From assembly GCA_032191485.1 (NCBI GenBank), contig JAVDOI010000004.1, positions 25,752,270-25,816,269 on the forward strand: a DNA stretch of 64,000 bases, in the 5' to 3' direction. The position numbers and the translations under genes are program-made. The notes beneath the pieces are model-generated. The model did not search any database. It was not told the origin of the DNA and saw only the letters and a program-made list of their open reading frames with translations. The stretch is from Leptoclinus maculatus. Taxonomy: Eukaryota; Chordata; Actinopteri; Perciformes; Stichaeidae. Positions 25,396-37,758 of this stretch are shown here, piece by piece; position 1 is the stretch's first letter, and each line of letters opens with the position of its first letter.

Positions 25396-26133
25396 TCCAC
25401 CACTGATGCACGCAAAACTATTCTAACAACACAGTCTGGAAACCCACACGCCATATCCTCACCCACACAAACAGACGCACATTGAAACATACACAGAGTA
25501 CCTGCCAAAGGCAACACTCCAGACATTCCAGTAGACAATATTCTCTTGTCTTCTTCTCATGCACACACCTTGTAGTTTTCTTTTTTTTTTTTTTGGGTCT
25601 TCATTTCACACTTATCTACCTGCCGCGGAATTTCATGAAGAAATGTTATAGGCTTTGTTTTTTGATGGGGAATTTGTCTTATCTCCTGTGGAGGTATGCG
25701 GTTTGGTGTTGCTATGTAGGATCGGCTGGGTAGAACAGATAACACTCTGTCTTTCCAAAATGCTGTCTTTTGTGTCTTGTGCTCAATGTCCTTGTGTTTT
25801 CTTTGACTGTATACTGCATTGCATAACACGGTTCTCTGAGCGCTGCTTACTGAGACTGTACTCACAATACCCGTACACAAGTCTTGCTGCATTCTGACAT
25901 TTTCAAAATGACATTTGTATAGACCTTTTTGCAAACTTGGCAACATAAACATTCTAAATGGGGCCCTTTGTATTTCCTGTTGCGAAATGTTTGTTAATGC
26001 AGTAGCTGACAGGAAGTGAACTTGGACCAACGGTGTTGACCGAGCAACAGAATGGCAATGAAAAGGTCTGTAGACAGTGAGTGTTTATCACTTTAAAGAA
26101 CTATATAAGTCCACAACCATGGTAGCGTATCTG

Positions 26134-26335
26134 TGAGCTAAATGCTAATGCTAGCATGCTAACAGAATCACAAGGACAATGCTAACATACTGTTTAACAA
26201 GTATAATGTTTACCACATCTTAGTTCATTGTGTTAGCATGCTAACATTTGCTAATTAACAACAATCACAAAGTACAGCTGAAGCTGATGGGAATGTCATT
26301 GCAGTAGTTTTTAAGGTATTTGGTCATAACCACGA
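26134..26335. repeat. Dispersed repeat, GCTAACATGCTAAC family
   Basis: Second copy of the family seen at 7565-7690. It continues into AAGCTGATGGGAATGTCATT and TATTTGGTCATAA, sequences I recall as common in percomorph DNA. Confidence 0.75.
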
Positions 26336-26763
26336 TGCTACAAACACAAATAGACATTGATAAAGTATTTAAACTGTTAAAACGACAGTATTTTTAACTG
26401 ATTGCACTGTGCATAATTGGGACAGATGTAATCTTATGAAACAGTGGGTCGATAAAAGCAAATAAAGTCAAACTCTGCTGAAGCATCTACAGTGAGTGAC
26501 CACAAACACTACAACAAAGGCGATTGAACCTAAGTTGCTAATTGTACCCATGTGTTTCCTCTAGCAGCATCTATGTTTTCTTAGCTGCCCAGTGATGTAA
26601 TCCCAAACACTTAAGTACCGATGTAGTACCACGGGATTTTGTTCTGGAACACAAGCAGAGCAGAAAAACACTTTGTGTGTAGACATGTTGAGGACATGTA
26701 AGGTTTATTTTAAAGGCTGCTTTGTTCATCACTTATGTTGACCCAGAGATCTTACGGTGTGTG

Positions 26764-26769
<6 letters not shown>

Positions 26770-26818
<49 letters not shown>
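26770..26818. repeat. (TG)n microsatellite
   Basis: About 49 bp of uninterrupted TG repeat. Confidence 0.95.
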
Positions 26819-26819
<1 letters not shown>

Positions 26820-27169
26820 TGGAGGGAGAGAGAGTCTTCGATGGGTGGGACTGAAAACAAGTGATGCATGACTAAGAGGCCCAGGAAGTTCCAGCAGGCG
26901 GCTGTTATTGCTGAGTGTGTGGGTGTGTGTGTGTGTCTATACATGTGTTTGTGTGTGCGCCAGAGTGTGATTCGGGGGCCCAGAGGGAGTATGTGGGGCA
27001 ATCCCGGCTGGAGTGTCTGGAAAAACTCTGTGGAGTGACAAAAGCCGCAGTGTCCCTTGCAGCATATCTGTCTGCTGCCTTGGCTGCAACACATTATTGG
27101 CTCTGAGAGTGTAACAGAAAAGTAAAAAGTAGGCAGAGAAAACAACACACTGTACGTGTGCACATACAT

Positions 27170-29110
27170 GCATGTGCAGTCTAAAAGCTACTTAATTACA
27201 GCGGCAGGAAGAAATAAAATGAGTGACTTCCACCCCTTGCAGTGTTTTACACCATATGTTTCAATCCGCATCACAGAAAGAAAACATTTAAATCATATTT
27301 AATTTTATAGTATTTATAATAAAACTAAATAATTCTAATAAATAAGTATTTTATTCCAAATCCAGATTAGTTGTGACTTTAAACTATGTGATGTGGAAGG
27401 TTGCTATGTCTGGTAGAGTTGTTTTCTGCTGCTCACACGACCTGTCTCTGACCCAAAGTCACTCACTCCGCAGATTGCATTGCTACAATGAGCATTCGGC
27501 TGTGATGGCGGTGACGCACTGGGCGCAGAGAGACAATAGCTTACCTCAGCCAGGCAGACATAGCAAACGTCACTGCTATCAGACCCTCTCTAATCTCAGC
27601 CCATGGGACAGTCGTCTCTTTTCCTGCTCCCACGCCAGATCAGACACAATGCCGGCCTAGAGAGGACATTAGGACCTAACTAGGTAACATTGTGAGCTTT
27701 GCTCTGAGGAAACATCAATTCTTATTATATCTAATTGTATCTATGTTATGCATGCCAAGCTGGGAAATTAAACCATTGGGTCACTGAAAGTTTTCAGTTG
27801 TTTCACGGTTTATTTCATTACAACATGTGGCAAACAAGATTATTCCGCATAATAATGAACGCCATTAGGAGCCTCTTACATTCTGGGCTGCTCCCCTAAA
27901 GAGCATAAAATTTAACATTTGTAAATAAAAATCAGGCCAGACGGTTTGAGAGATGTGATTGGCTGATGGGAGCTCGCATGGGAACTCCTACTTACTCCAG
28001 ACTTGTGTGACATGTTTATAACCGCCAATCTGCAGTTACGGTAATCGCATTAAGGATACCTGTGAAAAAAAATGTATTGAGGATATTTTAATTTACAACC
28101 TCGAAAATAAAAACAGACCTGAAAACAAAATAAAATCAATCATGTTTCCCTCCAACTCTTATGAAACTCTGAGTCCTTCGCTGCTATCTCAGGGCCGCCA
28201 GATAGCCGCCAGCAAGAACTTGGCTGTGTTCACACACAAAAAACGAGAGAATGTCTTTCCCATGTGAGTGGCTATTTATTTACCGTTTTATGTCTCAGAT
28301 TTGACACTTGATAGAATTGTTCCAACAACTTCTGTCAAATAATCAAGGACAACTCACAAATCCACCTCAGACGAGATGGATGGCTCCAAAACAGATGCTA
28401 CATTTAGACACTTGAAGTATGTCTGTTGAGCTCAGGAGGTGGTTGACAGGAATCCAATGGAAAACTAAAATGTGTCAAAATAAATCCAACGCAGTGCCAG
28501 ATTGCAAAAACACATCTCTGGTTTATATGTGAACAGGGAGAGCTGGGGGCCCTGAACCTGCAGGGATACAACACAAGCTCAGTGTGTTGATACATGATAC
28601 AGATTTTGTTAGCGGGGCTTTGGCATTAGTATGAATTCAGGACACCTTAACCCGTTTTTTCCCCAACATACAATAAACCTGACTTAAGATTTCATAGATT
28701 CTAAAGGAAACTTACCGAGAGTGCATTGTATCCCCAGTCACTGACTACATTGTGAAATACATTGACACTCTTCAACAACAAGTGGTGCACAAAAGCGCCA
28801 TCATGTGGCGATATTCTATAACACACGTGATTGTTAGTCTTTGTTAAATGCATATGAATTAATAATTCACAGTAAAATAATCATTTTTTTTTAATTGTTT
28901 ATGTTTACACCATTTGTAAAACAATTATTTGTAATTCATTTGTATTAATTAATTGTAATTCATTTTGATATTTCACATTCATCTTAGTCTGTAATTCTAC
29001 AATACATAAAGTATAATCCATCCAATAATGTTATTTCTTACATTTTCTCTTTTGGATTTATTTTTTGACGCATGGTAAATATTTCAATCACATGTGTCGT
29101 CGTATTTTCT
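27170..29110. other. Gene-free stretch upstream of rnf126
   Basis: AT-rich, especially 28850-29060. No exon or RNA gene is supportable. Confidence 0.5.
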
Positions 29111-29125
29111 AGGAGGTTATTGACC

Positions 29126-29132
29126 CTTCCGG
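29126..29132. promoter_or_regulatory. ETS-type motif in the rnf126 promoter
   Basis: CTTCCGG sits 45 bp upstream of the rnf126 start codon. No TATA box is visible, which suits a housekeeping-type promoter. Function is inferred. Confidence 0.35.
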
Positions 29133-29176
29133 TGATCCGTAGTCCTTCCTCCTCTCTACCTGTTTAGTGGTTAAAG

Positions 29177-32100
29177 ATGGCTGAAGCTCCTCCATGGCCC
29201 AGCCGGTTCTTCTGTCACAGATGCGCCGCAGAGATTAGTCCTCGGCTTCCCGTAAGTACCGTGGACAGAAAGGAAAGATAGGGACAACTGGACAAATGAA
29301 AAACACAGTGGTGTTGTCGCCACTTTAATATAAATCGGTGTGGCAGCGGGGCCAACAGATAGCATGCTAACAGTGTTAGCATCTCTACGAGGTCCCGTTT
29401 ATCTCGCTAGCGCTACCCAGCGTTAGCTAGCTTGTTATCTTAAGTAGTGGATCCATCAGCTCACACTCACGAACTGCGTAGTCATTACACACAGACCACT
29501 GCTCGTTTGTTCATAGGATATTTGCAACAACGTTGACTGGATCATTTGTTGATTTATGTGGTGTTTTACGGGGTATGTTGGCCTTTAACGGTTAACGTTA
29601 GCTAGCTTATATTCAAAAGTAATAACCGTTAACTGTAACACTGATCGCGTCCAATTCAGGTATTTATTGTATCAAAGAGACGCTGTTAACAGTAGTCTGA
29701 CTTTGTGAACTAACGTTAGATTGTAAATCACACATGTGAACGATATAGCAGCAACAATGCCACTGCGTCCTTTTCTTGTTTTGCCCCATTCACTAAAGCA
29801 CACAAGTGGCATGCCTGTCTGTCACAGGCTAGAATGATCTGTCATAGAGCTGCAAATGTGCCCATCACAATGTAAAAAAGATCAGCCATAGGTTTCTGGC
29901 TATTTTTGTGATTTAATCCATAGAAAATACAGCTGATTGACACATTGTTTCTGTAAGGATCAGGGTTTAGAACCATCTAAACGTAAAAGAAACGCAAGGA
30001 CAAAAACGCATGTATATCCACACAGAAGGTGTAAAAGTTATGTATAGTAACAAGGTTTATGTGTGTGATGGTTGCTGTAAGGTGTTTGGCAGTCTAATAG
30101 CCTGGAGGAAGAAGCTGTACCTCATTCTGGTGGTGTTGGGCTTTATGCTGTGGTTTGCAACACCTGGAGGCTTTTGCTAACCATCTCTATCGGTAGATGG
30201 GTCTCTTTCCATGGAGGGGTTTCCACAGATTGTTGGTGTTCCAGGAGAGGATCATCTGCAATGTGGTGCTTTATTCGCTACAATGAATGGGGCGAATGGG
30301 TGTCTCTTGCCCAACGGTCTTTTGTCGGACCTCCAAACACTTCACATTGCTTTTCTTATCTTTAGGAGGTTCAAGCTAGTTTTAGTCATATGAGACCAAT
30401 TATCATCTTCTGTCTTCTTTATCTCTCTGTCCAGCTGTGCTATCAGTAGAGTTGTGTTCGACACATCTTACTTGCGGTTTACACTTGCTGCATACTGACA
30501 CGCTAATGGCTGTAGCTGTAGTCATCATGCAATTTGTTTTTTGTTTTTTTTTCAAGTCGGGGGTTCAAATGATAAGTGATGCAGCTGTTTGTAAAATAGA
30601 TAGTTGAGCATGTCATGATGAGTCTAATGTTCTGGTTTTTACTTCTTTTACGTTTGTTTACAGGAGTATACATGTCCGAGATGTGACTCAGGGTTTATTG
30701 AGGAGCTACTGGAGGAGAGAAGGTGTGTATAAATTGTATTTTACATACAGTTTTTCTAATTTATGACTGTTGGACTGAGACTGCCACCATTCATTATGGA
30801 TAATGGAATTCTGTGAATAATACACATACACATACTTGGCCAATAAAGCTGATTCTGATTCTGAACATGCAGTCACTGACATTTAGTATAAATGCACATT
30901 AAAAGCAAATTGTGTTGTTATGATACATTTTGTTACTTGTGCTTTATTTGAAGTGGAACATGAACTTTGGGCACTGCTTAACTAAAATGGCATGTTTTGC
31001 TTTCTTTTTCTTGAGCAGCTTAATACTTTTCATTACTGTGTTACAGTTAAAATAGGGATCACAATCGTGGTAAAGGGTCAAAGATAAAGGGAAGAAATAG
31101 GACACAGAAAAACTTTATTTCATGATTGGGAAGGATGGAAACTATGACTTTAGTATCACTGAGTCGAGACATAACTTTGTCCACTACTTGTCCTCTGTCT
31201 AGTGCCGACAATGGCTCCATGTCTACCATCTCCAGCGGGCCCCAGAACCAGCAACCATTTGAGGTTTCTATGCTACTCTTTTCTCTCCTCTCTATCACAC
31301 ACAACCTCTTTCTCTGTGCCACTACACCGTTGCATGATCTCTTCAGAATCTACTAAAATAGTTTCCATTTTGTTGATGTAGTACTGCACATGCTGGAAGT
31401 CAACTCTGGGTTTCCACTTCTGCTTTTGCGACGGACCAAAGAGTTTAAAATAATATTATAATGAATGATTGGGCTGTTTTTAACTTTGCCCCAAAAAAAG
31501 GAAACATTCTTAGGCTGATATGTAGTTTAGTTAAGTACTGTGGGGTAACACTGAAAAATGTTAGGGCCGTTATCTCAGTAAACAAGGAGATTCTGTATGC
31601 CAGCATGCATTTCCATTGGGTTGAAAAGTCAACAAAACTCTCAATGCTTCAGGTGTGTTGTTTTGACAATAGTTATTTTTAGAGAAATCCCAAAGCTTCA
31701 CTGGTTTCTACCAACAAGATTGCAGTTTTATTGTGTGCTTTCATCTGTTTTCGTCCCAGAATCCGGACCAGCACTTGTTTACATTCCCGTCTGGCTACGG
31801 CCAGTTTTCCCTGGGCGTCTTTGACGACCGCTTCGACTTCGGGTCTGGTCTGGGAACGGAGGATAACAGGGATGCTGAAAACAGGCGAGAAAGGGAAACG
31901 GCATCACGGCAACGATACGGTGCCAGGCAACCGAGAAGTCGTCATGGTTCGAGGCGACAAGCAGGGAGGCATGAGGGAGTTCCTACTCTAGAGGGGTAAG
32001 CAGTGCAGACCGGGACTTGAGTCATAAATCAAGCTTGAGGACTTAATTAGTTCATTAAAGGATATTTTTCAACCTGTACCCTATTTGCCCATGTTTTTGT

Positions 32101-34786
32101 GTCTAAGTGACTAACGGATACAACAATTTCTAATTAATCTGGCAACAAGTCACATGACACAATAACAATAAGTAAGCAACCGGTCAGAAAACCTTTTTAT
32201 TTCTCTGTAGGGTCCTCTCCATACATTATCATAATAACAATCAGAGCCTGTCGGTGGCAAAAACAATCCCTTTTTGTGGATGTACATTGACGGTGAGCGG
32301 CTGCCGTCTGCAGCGTTCTCGCTCAAAACTGGAACAATTTTCAAAAAAACTGTTGTACCTGTTGGTTAGTTAGACCCCAAAACATGGGAAAATAGGATCC
32401 AGGTTGATAAACACAGGTTACACTTCTTTCACTTATTCTCATTTCTCCATCAATACATCTGCGTCACAGCTGTATCTTCTCTTTTGTAGAATCATTCAGC
32501 AGCTAGTGAATGGAATAATTGCACCCACTGCAATGCCAAATATCGGCGTTGGACCCTGGTGAGTGTCTGGAACACACTTACATTTAACCAGAAAACAAAT
32601 CTTCATCCGTCTTATGTTTCTCCTAACTGATCTAATGTGTGACTATTTTCTTAAAGGGGTGTTCTTCACTCAAATCCTATGGATTATGCCTGGGGAGCTA
32701 ACGGACTAGATGCAATTATAACTCAGGTATTTTTCAGAAACCTTTTAAATGTTGTTAAAATGATTGATGTGCTTATTCAAAAATATTGGTTCTAATTTAA
32801 ATATTGTGTGAGGAAAATATGCAGTAACATGCATAAAAACATATTTTTCTCTCTGTTTTTAAGTTATTAAACCAGTTTGAGAACACGGGACCTCCGCCTG
32901 CCGATAGGGATAAAATAAAAACTCTTCCTACAGTACAAACTACACACGAGCACGTTGGTAAGTTCAGGCATAATAAAGTGTAACATAATGTTTTACCACT
33001 GCTTTTCTTCTGATATCTTGGATAGATTGTATTATTTGGACAGCAGTATAATGTTCTTTAAATCTGATGGTTGCGTGCTGCAGTTTAAATGTAATGCGAG
33101 TAGTGTTTTTGCCAGACTAGCTGGCTTCATTGGGCTTCAGTTTTTAACATTATAAGAATGTTTAATTTGAAGCATCTCACCGGGGACTTGAGTTAATCAT
33201 TCATGAGAGCTCAAATGCATAATTCTGTAATAAGATATATGTTGGTGACACAGATAACTTATTTGATAATCAACCACAAGATACATCTTTGATGTATATT
33301 TAATAATATTCAGACCTGTTTTGCATCAAGATGTCCCATCCTTATCTGCTGGTGTTATAGTTTTCTTACTTAACACACTCATCACATCGGGTTGTAGAGA
33401 ACTGGTCCTTTGCATAGCTAAAGAAAAAAAATCAGACGAGTAGCACAGCATCCAACCCTCCTTCTGAAAACCAACACTTTTGGTATTCCATCTCATTTAA
33501 AACCTAACTGTGGCTGTTAATGACTATGTATTTCTAAATAACATCGATGGTTCATAATGTAATGTAGCTATTTGTAACCCTCTCATCCAAACCGGCTTGA
33601 CTGATCATACCTAGTATTTTCTTTCACATTTGTAACTCGCTCTTTCTTTCAGCTTCAGGACTGGAATGTCCAGTGTGTAAAGAAGATTACAGTGTCGGAG
33701 AAAATGTGAGGCAGCTCCCGTGCAATCACATGTTCCACAATGATTGCATAGTCCCCTGGCTGGAGCAGGTATTAAACATCCACGATCTAATGCTCTCCCC
33801 ACTTAAATATTCACCATTAGCTATCTGAAGCTATGTAATGGGGTATTTGGTGATTTCAGTATTTTTCAACCTGCGCCCTATTTTCCCATGTTTTTGTGTC
33901 TTAACTGACGAATGAGAACAATTAAAAAAAAAAAAATTGGTCCAGTGTTGAAGGAGAACACTGCAGCCGCTTAAAGAGCTGCTGTGAAGTTATATCGGGC
34001 AATTGCGCACCGTCACTGTACGTCCACTAACTGTGCTTGTTTTTGCCACTGACAGGCTCAGATTGTTGTAATAAGTGTCTGACATTATGGAAAAGACCCG
34101 ACAGAGAAATACGTGTTTCTTACCTTTTCTCTTGATCCGGTCCGTCTGGAATCTCGCGTCACATCCACATTGTTGAAATCGGCTAAATATTCAGCCATGA
34201 CATTGAAAATCTTTTAGATAACGCTAAGCTACGCTTTCTGTACTTCAACACAGCAAACTCTGACAACACCGGCACTCCTCTCTTGTTGTTTTCAGGCAAC
34301 AAGTCACATGACACAATAACTAACAGAAAGTGAAAGGTAAAGATAAACGTTTTAGTTCTCTGTAGGATCTTTCCATGTTGTTGTCGGACACAATCGTAGC
34401 CTGTCGGTGGCAAAAACAAGCACTTATAGTGAAGGTTCATTGAAGGTGTGGAATTGCCCGACATGATTACATCGCAGCTCGTTTAGCGGCTACACGCTGC
34501 AGCCTTCAAAAAATGTATTGAATGATTTAAAAATAGACACAAAAAAAAAGAGCTTCTTATTTTTACCACCCCCCCTCTCTCTCTCTCTCTCTCTATTTCT
34601 CTCCAGCATGACACTTGTCCAGTGTGCAGGAAAAGCTTGTGTGGACAGAACACGGCAACGAACCCTCCAGAACTATCAGGGATGAACTTTACCTCCTCCT
34701 CTTCCTCTTCCTCGGCCTCCTCATCTTCCTCGACCCCTCAGTCCTCAAGTTCGGCCAGCAATGAGAACTCCACCGATAACTCGTAG
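29177..34786 (+). CDS. rnf126: E3 ubiquitin-protein ligase RNF126
   Basis: Nine exons: 29177-29251, 30664-30722, 31203-31263, 31760-31995, 32490-32558, 32657-32726, 32864-32957, 33653-33768 and 34607-34786, giving 319 aa (human about 311). The N-terminal zinc finger has C13-x2-C16 and C29-x2-C32. The middle holds HLFTFPSGYGQFSLGVFDD and the conserved GPWGVLHSNPMDYAWGANG block. The RING-H2 finger spans C227 to C267 (CPVC, CNHMFHNDC, CPVC) with all eight ligands. The tail is serine-rich, as in mammals. By family knowledge it works with BAG6 through the N-terminal finger to ubiquitinate mislocalised hydrophobic proteins in the cytosol. The start is set by the MAEA N-terminus typical of the family. 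Confidence 0.97.
30040..30260. repeat. Dispersed repeat fragment in rnf126 intron 1
   Basis: AGCCTGGAGGAAGAAGCTGT, CTCATTCTGGTGGTG and CTTTATGCTG form a segment I recall as frequent in fish genomes, possibly LINE- or LTR-related. The family is not certain. Confidence 0.45.
30836..30862 (+). mobile_element. LINE 3' tail fragment
   Basis: TTGGCCAATAAAGCTGATTC followed by a second TGATTC copy resembles the 3' end of fish L2/CR1-type LINEs, which finish in short ATTCTG repeats. Only the extreme 3' end seems to be present, in rnf126 intron 2. Confidence 0.55.
32058..32345. mobile_element. MITE-like copy with internal deletion
   Basis: Begins with TATTTTTCAACCTG and CCCATGTTTTTGTGTCTAAG and ends with GCCTGTCGGTGGCAAAAACA and a GACGGTGAGCGG segment. 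All are shared with the longer element at 33855-34500, but most of the left half is missing. It lies in rnf126 intron 4. Confidence 0.75.
33855..34510. mobile_element. Palindromic MITE-like element in rnf126 intron 8
   Basis: The segment around 33950-34075 (GTTGAAGG, TATCGGGCAATTGCGCACC, GTGCTTGTTTTTGCCACTG) has a long imperfect reverse complement at 34380-34500 (GTGGCAAAAACAAGCAC, GGAATTGCCCGACATGAT, CCTTCA). The arms are over 100 bp. No transposase frame is present. This fits a non-autonomous DNA transposon. Confidence 0.75.
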
Positions 34787-35680
34787 AGGGCCGCTTGTCC
34801 TCGTGGCCCTGCGAGCTGACCTCCAGTCTCTCCCTGCTGTAGGGCGGAGACCCGAGTGCATCTCGACCAGGAGCACTCGAGCCTGATTCGTGGGGGCAAG
34901 TGATACGCGAGGTCCATGTTTTTCTGCCCGTCCTGTTGCTCCCATCTTCGTCAGGGATCCGAACAAAGGAAGGGCCGAGGCCTGGAGTGCAGCTTCTGTC
35001 AGGGAGGGTGTCGAGAAGCATTGGAGACTTCAAGAGGCTCGATCTGCCTGAATCACCTCACACAGGAAGAGAGAACAAAAAGAATCCAAAGGTAAAAGTC
35101 TCGGGACAACAAGACAGTCGCTGTTCTTTCTTTTTCTTTTTTTTATCTCCAGACTGTGTGAAATATGAAATGACCCACTTTTGCTAATGAAGCAAAAAGA
35201 ACTGTACATTTATTCATTTTTATAAGTAGTATTCATATCTCACAGATAAAATGACCCAAAGTGCACTGTAGTGCACTGTTAAAAGTGTGCACTTAAGTTT
35301 CTTCTTCTTGGTTTAGAATGATACTACATTTTGATTCTTTTATTGTTTTGCTCAACACAAAATTCCAATATATGAACTGATTAACTAACCGATTACCTGA
35401 CACCACACAGGTACAGATGTTTGCACTTGAGATGATGCGGTAAACTGCAGTAATTCTGTGCTGTTTGGATAATGATGCGGATATCGTCACTAAATTACAC
35501 ACACATGGATTTTTTTTTTTTTTTATCTGCAAATCTAAAACACTCAGACACTTGTAAGAGCATTTTGGGGATTTTAATGTAAAGGTAAATTAAATATTTT
35601 CTGAAGTTGCCAGTTGACTATTGATTTGCAGTAAGATTGTGTAAAAAAAGTGATATGAAAATAAAGCTGTTTTTGGGTGA
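34787..35680 (+). other. rnf126 3' UTR
   Basis: Follows the stop codon directly. AATAAA at 35660-35665 is the best poly-A signal. No coding potential was seen. Confidence 0.6.
35660..35665 (+). terminator. Candidate rnf126 poly-A signal
   Basis: A canonical AATAAA about 870 nt after the stop codon, followed by GT-rich DNA, including a (GT)n run from 35695, as expected for a cleavage-site downstream element. Confidence 0.5.
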
Positions 35681-36218
35681 TGCCACTCAAAATTTGTGTG
35701 TGTGTGTGTGTGTGCGTGCGTGTAATCGTGAGCAGCAGTTAGACACTAGATGGGAGTGCTGTAAAAAAAAAAAGGATTTTTCCTAAAATTTGGGAATTGG
35801 TGCAGCAAATCAGCTAATAGTCACTTGTTTGTCCTAATACCAAATATAAATGGTAAACATTTTTTAGGGCAAACGGCCAAAATATGAGCTGTGCTGTACT
35901 TTGTGTTCCCCCATTCTGAATTATTTGTCCCTTAAGTGACATCTTGCAGACTCTTAGAACAACCAGAGAACAATAACATCATCGACGAGTGCCACTGGAA
36001 GTGATTTCAAAGCATAATACGGTTTTGAGATTTCAAAGTAAGGCCTTGGTCCAAAGGCACGTACTCTATTAAATATTTCAGTGGGGTGTTTTCCTATTAA
36101 ATGTTATCAAAAAGCAAATAAATTCAGCTTCCTCTCATTGTGTAGCCATACAGACGCATTTCCTCTACATTGTACCGCTCTTCTCTGGGGTTTAGGCTCA
36201 AAGGCCTTTAATCTGAGG

Positions 36219-36258
36219 GGATTGTTATGAACACAATTCATTGTGTTCATAACAATCC
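36219..36258. repeat. Perfect 19-bp-arm hairpin palindrome
   Basis: GGATTGTTATGAACACAAT is followed by TC and then its exact reverse complement. It lies between the rnf126 3' UTR and bsg. No transcript or terminator role is known. Confidence 0.9.
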
Positions 36259-36259
36259 A

Positions 36260-37227
36260 TTATGTAATCATTGGTCTCACTAGCTGACAAGTGGATACAC
36301 TTGACTTATAGTTATGAGTTTGACTTTACAATGTGAAATAGCTGTTTTAATATTGAGTTACTACAGATTCAAAGTGTAGATCTACATGTTTAAAGCTGTG
36401 AAGGTGTAGGTAGCCATTTTTTTTTTAGTGTTTCAACCTGAATTTAAAAAGGATTTAGATGTTGTGAACCTAAATAACTTGTGACAGTGTACTTTCAGAA
36501 GCATCGGCATGACACATCTGAGGATTTTTTAAACTATTTGTATTGGTGGATTACAGTTCATACCGGTATAACATTTACATATGTTTACATATCACCACAT
36601 TTTGTTTTACTTTGACAACATCACTACTCTACTAAAAACACAAGCAAAAAAACATAATTTCTTGTACTCAGGCTTGTTCGAGTTGATGTGAACTCTCGGT
36701 AGAAATCTGAAATGAAATCCACTGAATTTGAAGAGGACTGAAGTCTGACCACAAACGGGCTTTCAAGTTGTCTTTAGACAAGCCTTCATGGCAACTCCCC
36801 GCACAAAAAGACATCTAGCATCACCACATTTTTTGCTAATATTTAGGTTGAGTTACATGTATTTATGTGTCTGTTTACAAACTCCAGCTGTGATCACTCT
36901 GAAACACAGCCTAGATTTATTTTACTGGTGTGCTCGGTGTAATGTCCCATCCATACTGATAACATGTATTCTTGCAAAGAGAACTACCTGATTAAGAAAG
37001 TCCTTAGTATTTTTTTTTTTTTGTTAGATGAAACCAAACTCTAGAATCTCGACTTTAGCACTTTAACATTTAGTCGAGGAGATGAAACCTCTTTGAATAT
37101 TGCAGACATTTCCTTCCAGTTTTTGCTTTCTACACCATCAACTGGGTGACTTCCCTTCAGACACTTGTTGCATGTTAATCCTGTGAATGTGCGACATAAA
37201 ATGTTTCTTTCTAAAAGAAGAGAGCTA
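36260..37227. other. rnf126-bsg intergenic DNA
   Basis: AT-rich; no exon, RNA gene or array recognised. Confidence 0.5.
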
Positions 37228-37432
37228 CTTAACAACACACACAAAGCAAATAACATGAGGGATAACTATGTTAAATAGAAACATGGACTAAAGATAATAT
37301 TATGCTGCATTTTTAGACACTAAAAAACATCCATGTCAGAGGCACAAAACAAAAGCATGCAGAATATGTTAAATATATAAGTCAGTCAGACACAGCTAAA
37401 CAACAATAAAAGACATGCATGCAGGTAGGTTT
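37228..37432. repeat. ~200-bp direct repeat, upstream copy
   Basis: Nearly identical to 38704-38909, in the same orientation. Shared stretches include GGATAACTATGTTAAATAGA, AACATCCATGTCAGAGGCA and CAGTCAGACACAGCTAAACA. The copies stand on either side of bsg exon 1. Confidence 0.9.
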
Positions 37433-37555
37433 CTCTGTATGTTTTCCATTAAAAAATATTACATCGAGTCTGTTTTTGCCGATTTACATTCGAATATGAT
37501 TAGTTTAAATGAATATGATTAGTTTAAATGGCTCTTTAAGTGGAGACTAATGTGA

Positions 37556-37565
37556 GTCACGTGAC
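37556..37565. promoter_or_regulatory. CLEAR/E-box palindrome in the bsg promoter
   Basis: GTCACGTGAC is a perfect palindrome around CACGTG. It equals the CLEAR consensus bound by TFEB/MITF and also suits USF. It lies 194 bp upstream of the bsg start codon, followed at once by TGACGTG-like and CACGTCA motifs. Binding is inferred. Confidence 0.55.
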
Positions 37566-37758
37566 GTGACCACGCCTCTAAACAACACGTCATATTGTAC
37601 GTGCTCTTTCAGGGCGTGTGCGCGAGGTGCAACTAGAGGACGACCGACTCCACTGTGGATCGTTCAGCGGAAAAGGAGGAAGAAGAAGATTCACCCCGTC
37701 GTAGCTTAATAACATTACGTTTATTCGACGGTTTTAGTAAAATACTAAACTATCCACC

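Noticed and set aside
25557..26030. 157-codon minus-strand ORF
   Set aside because: No domain recognised, and a lysine run from a poly-T tract at its end; chance frame.
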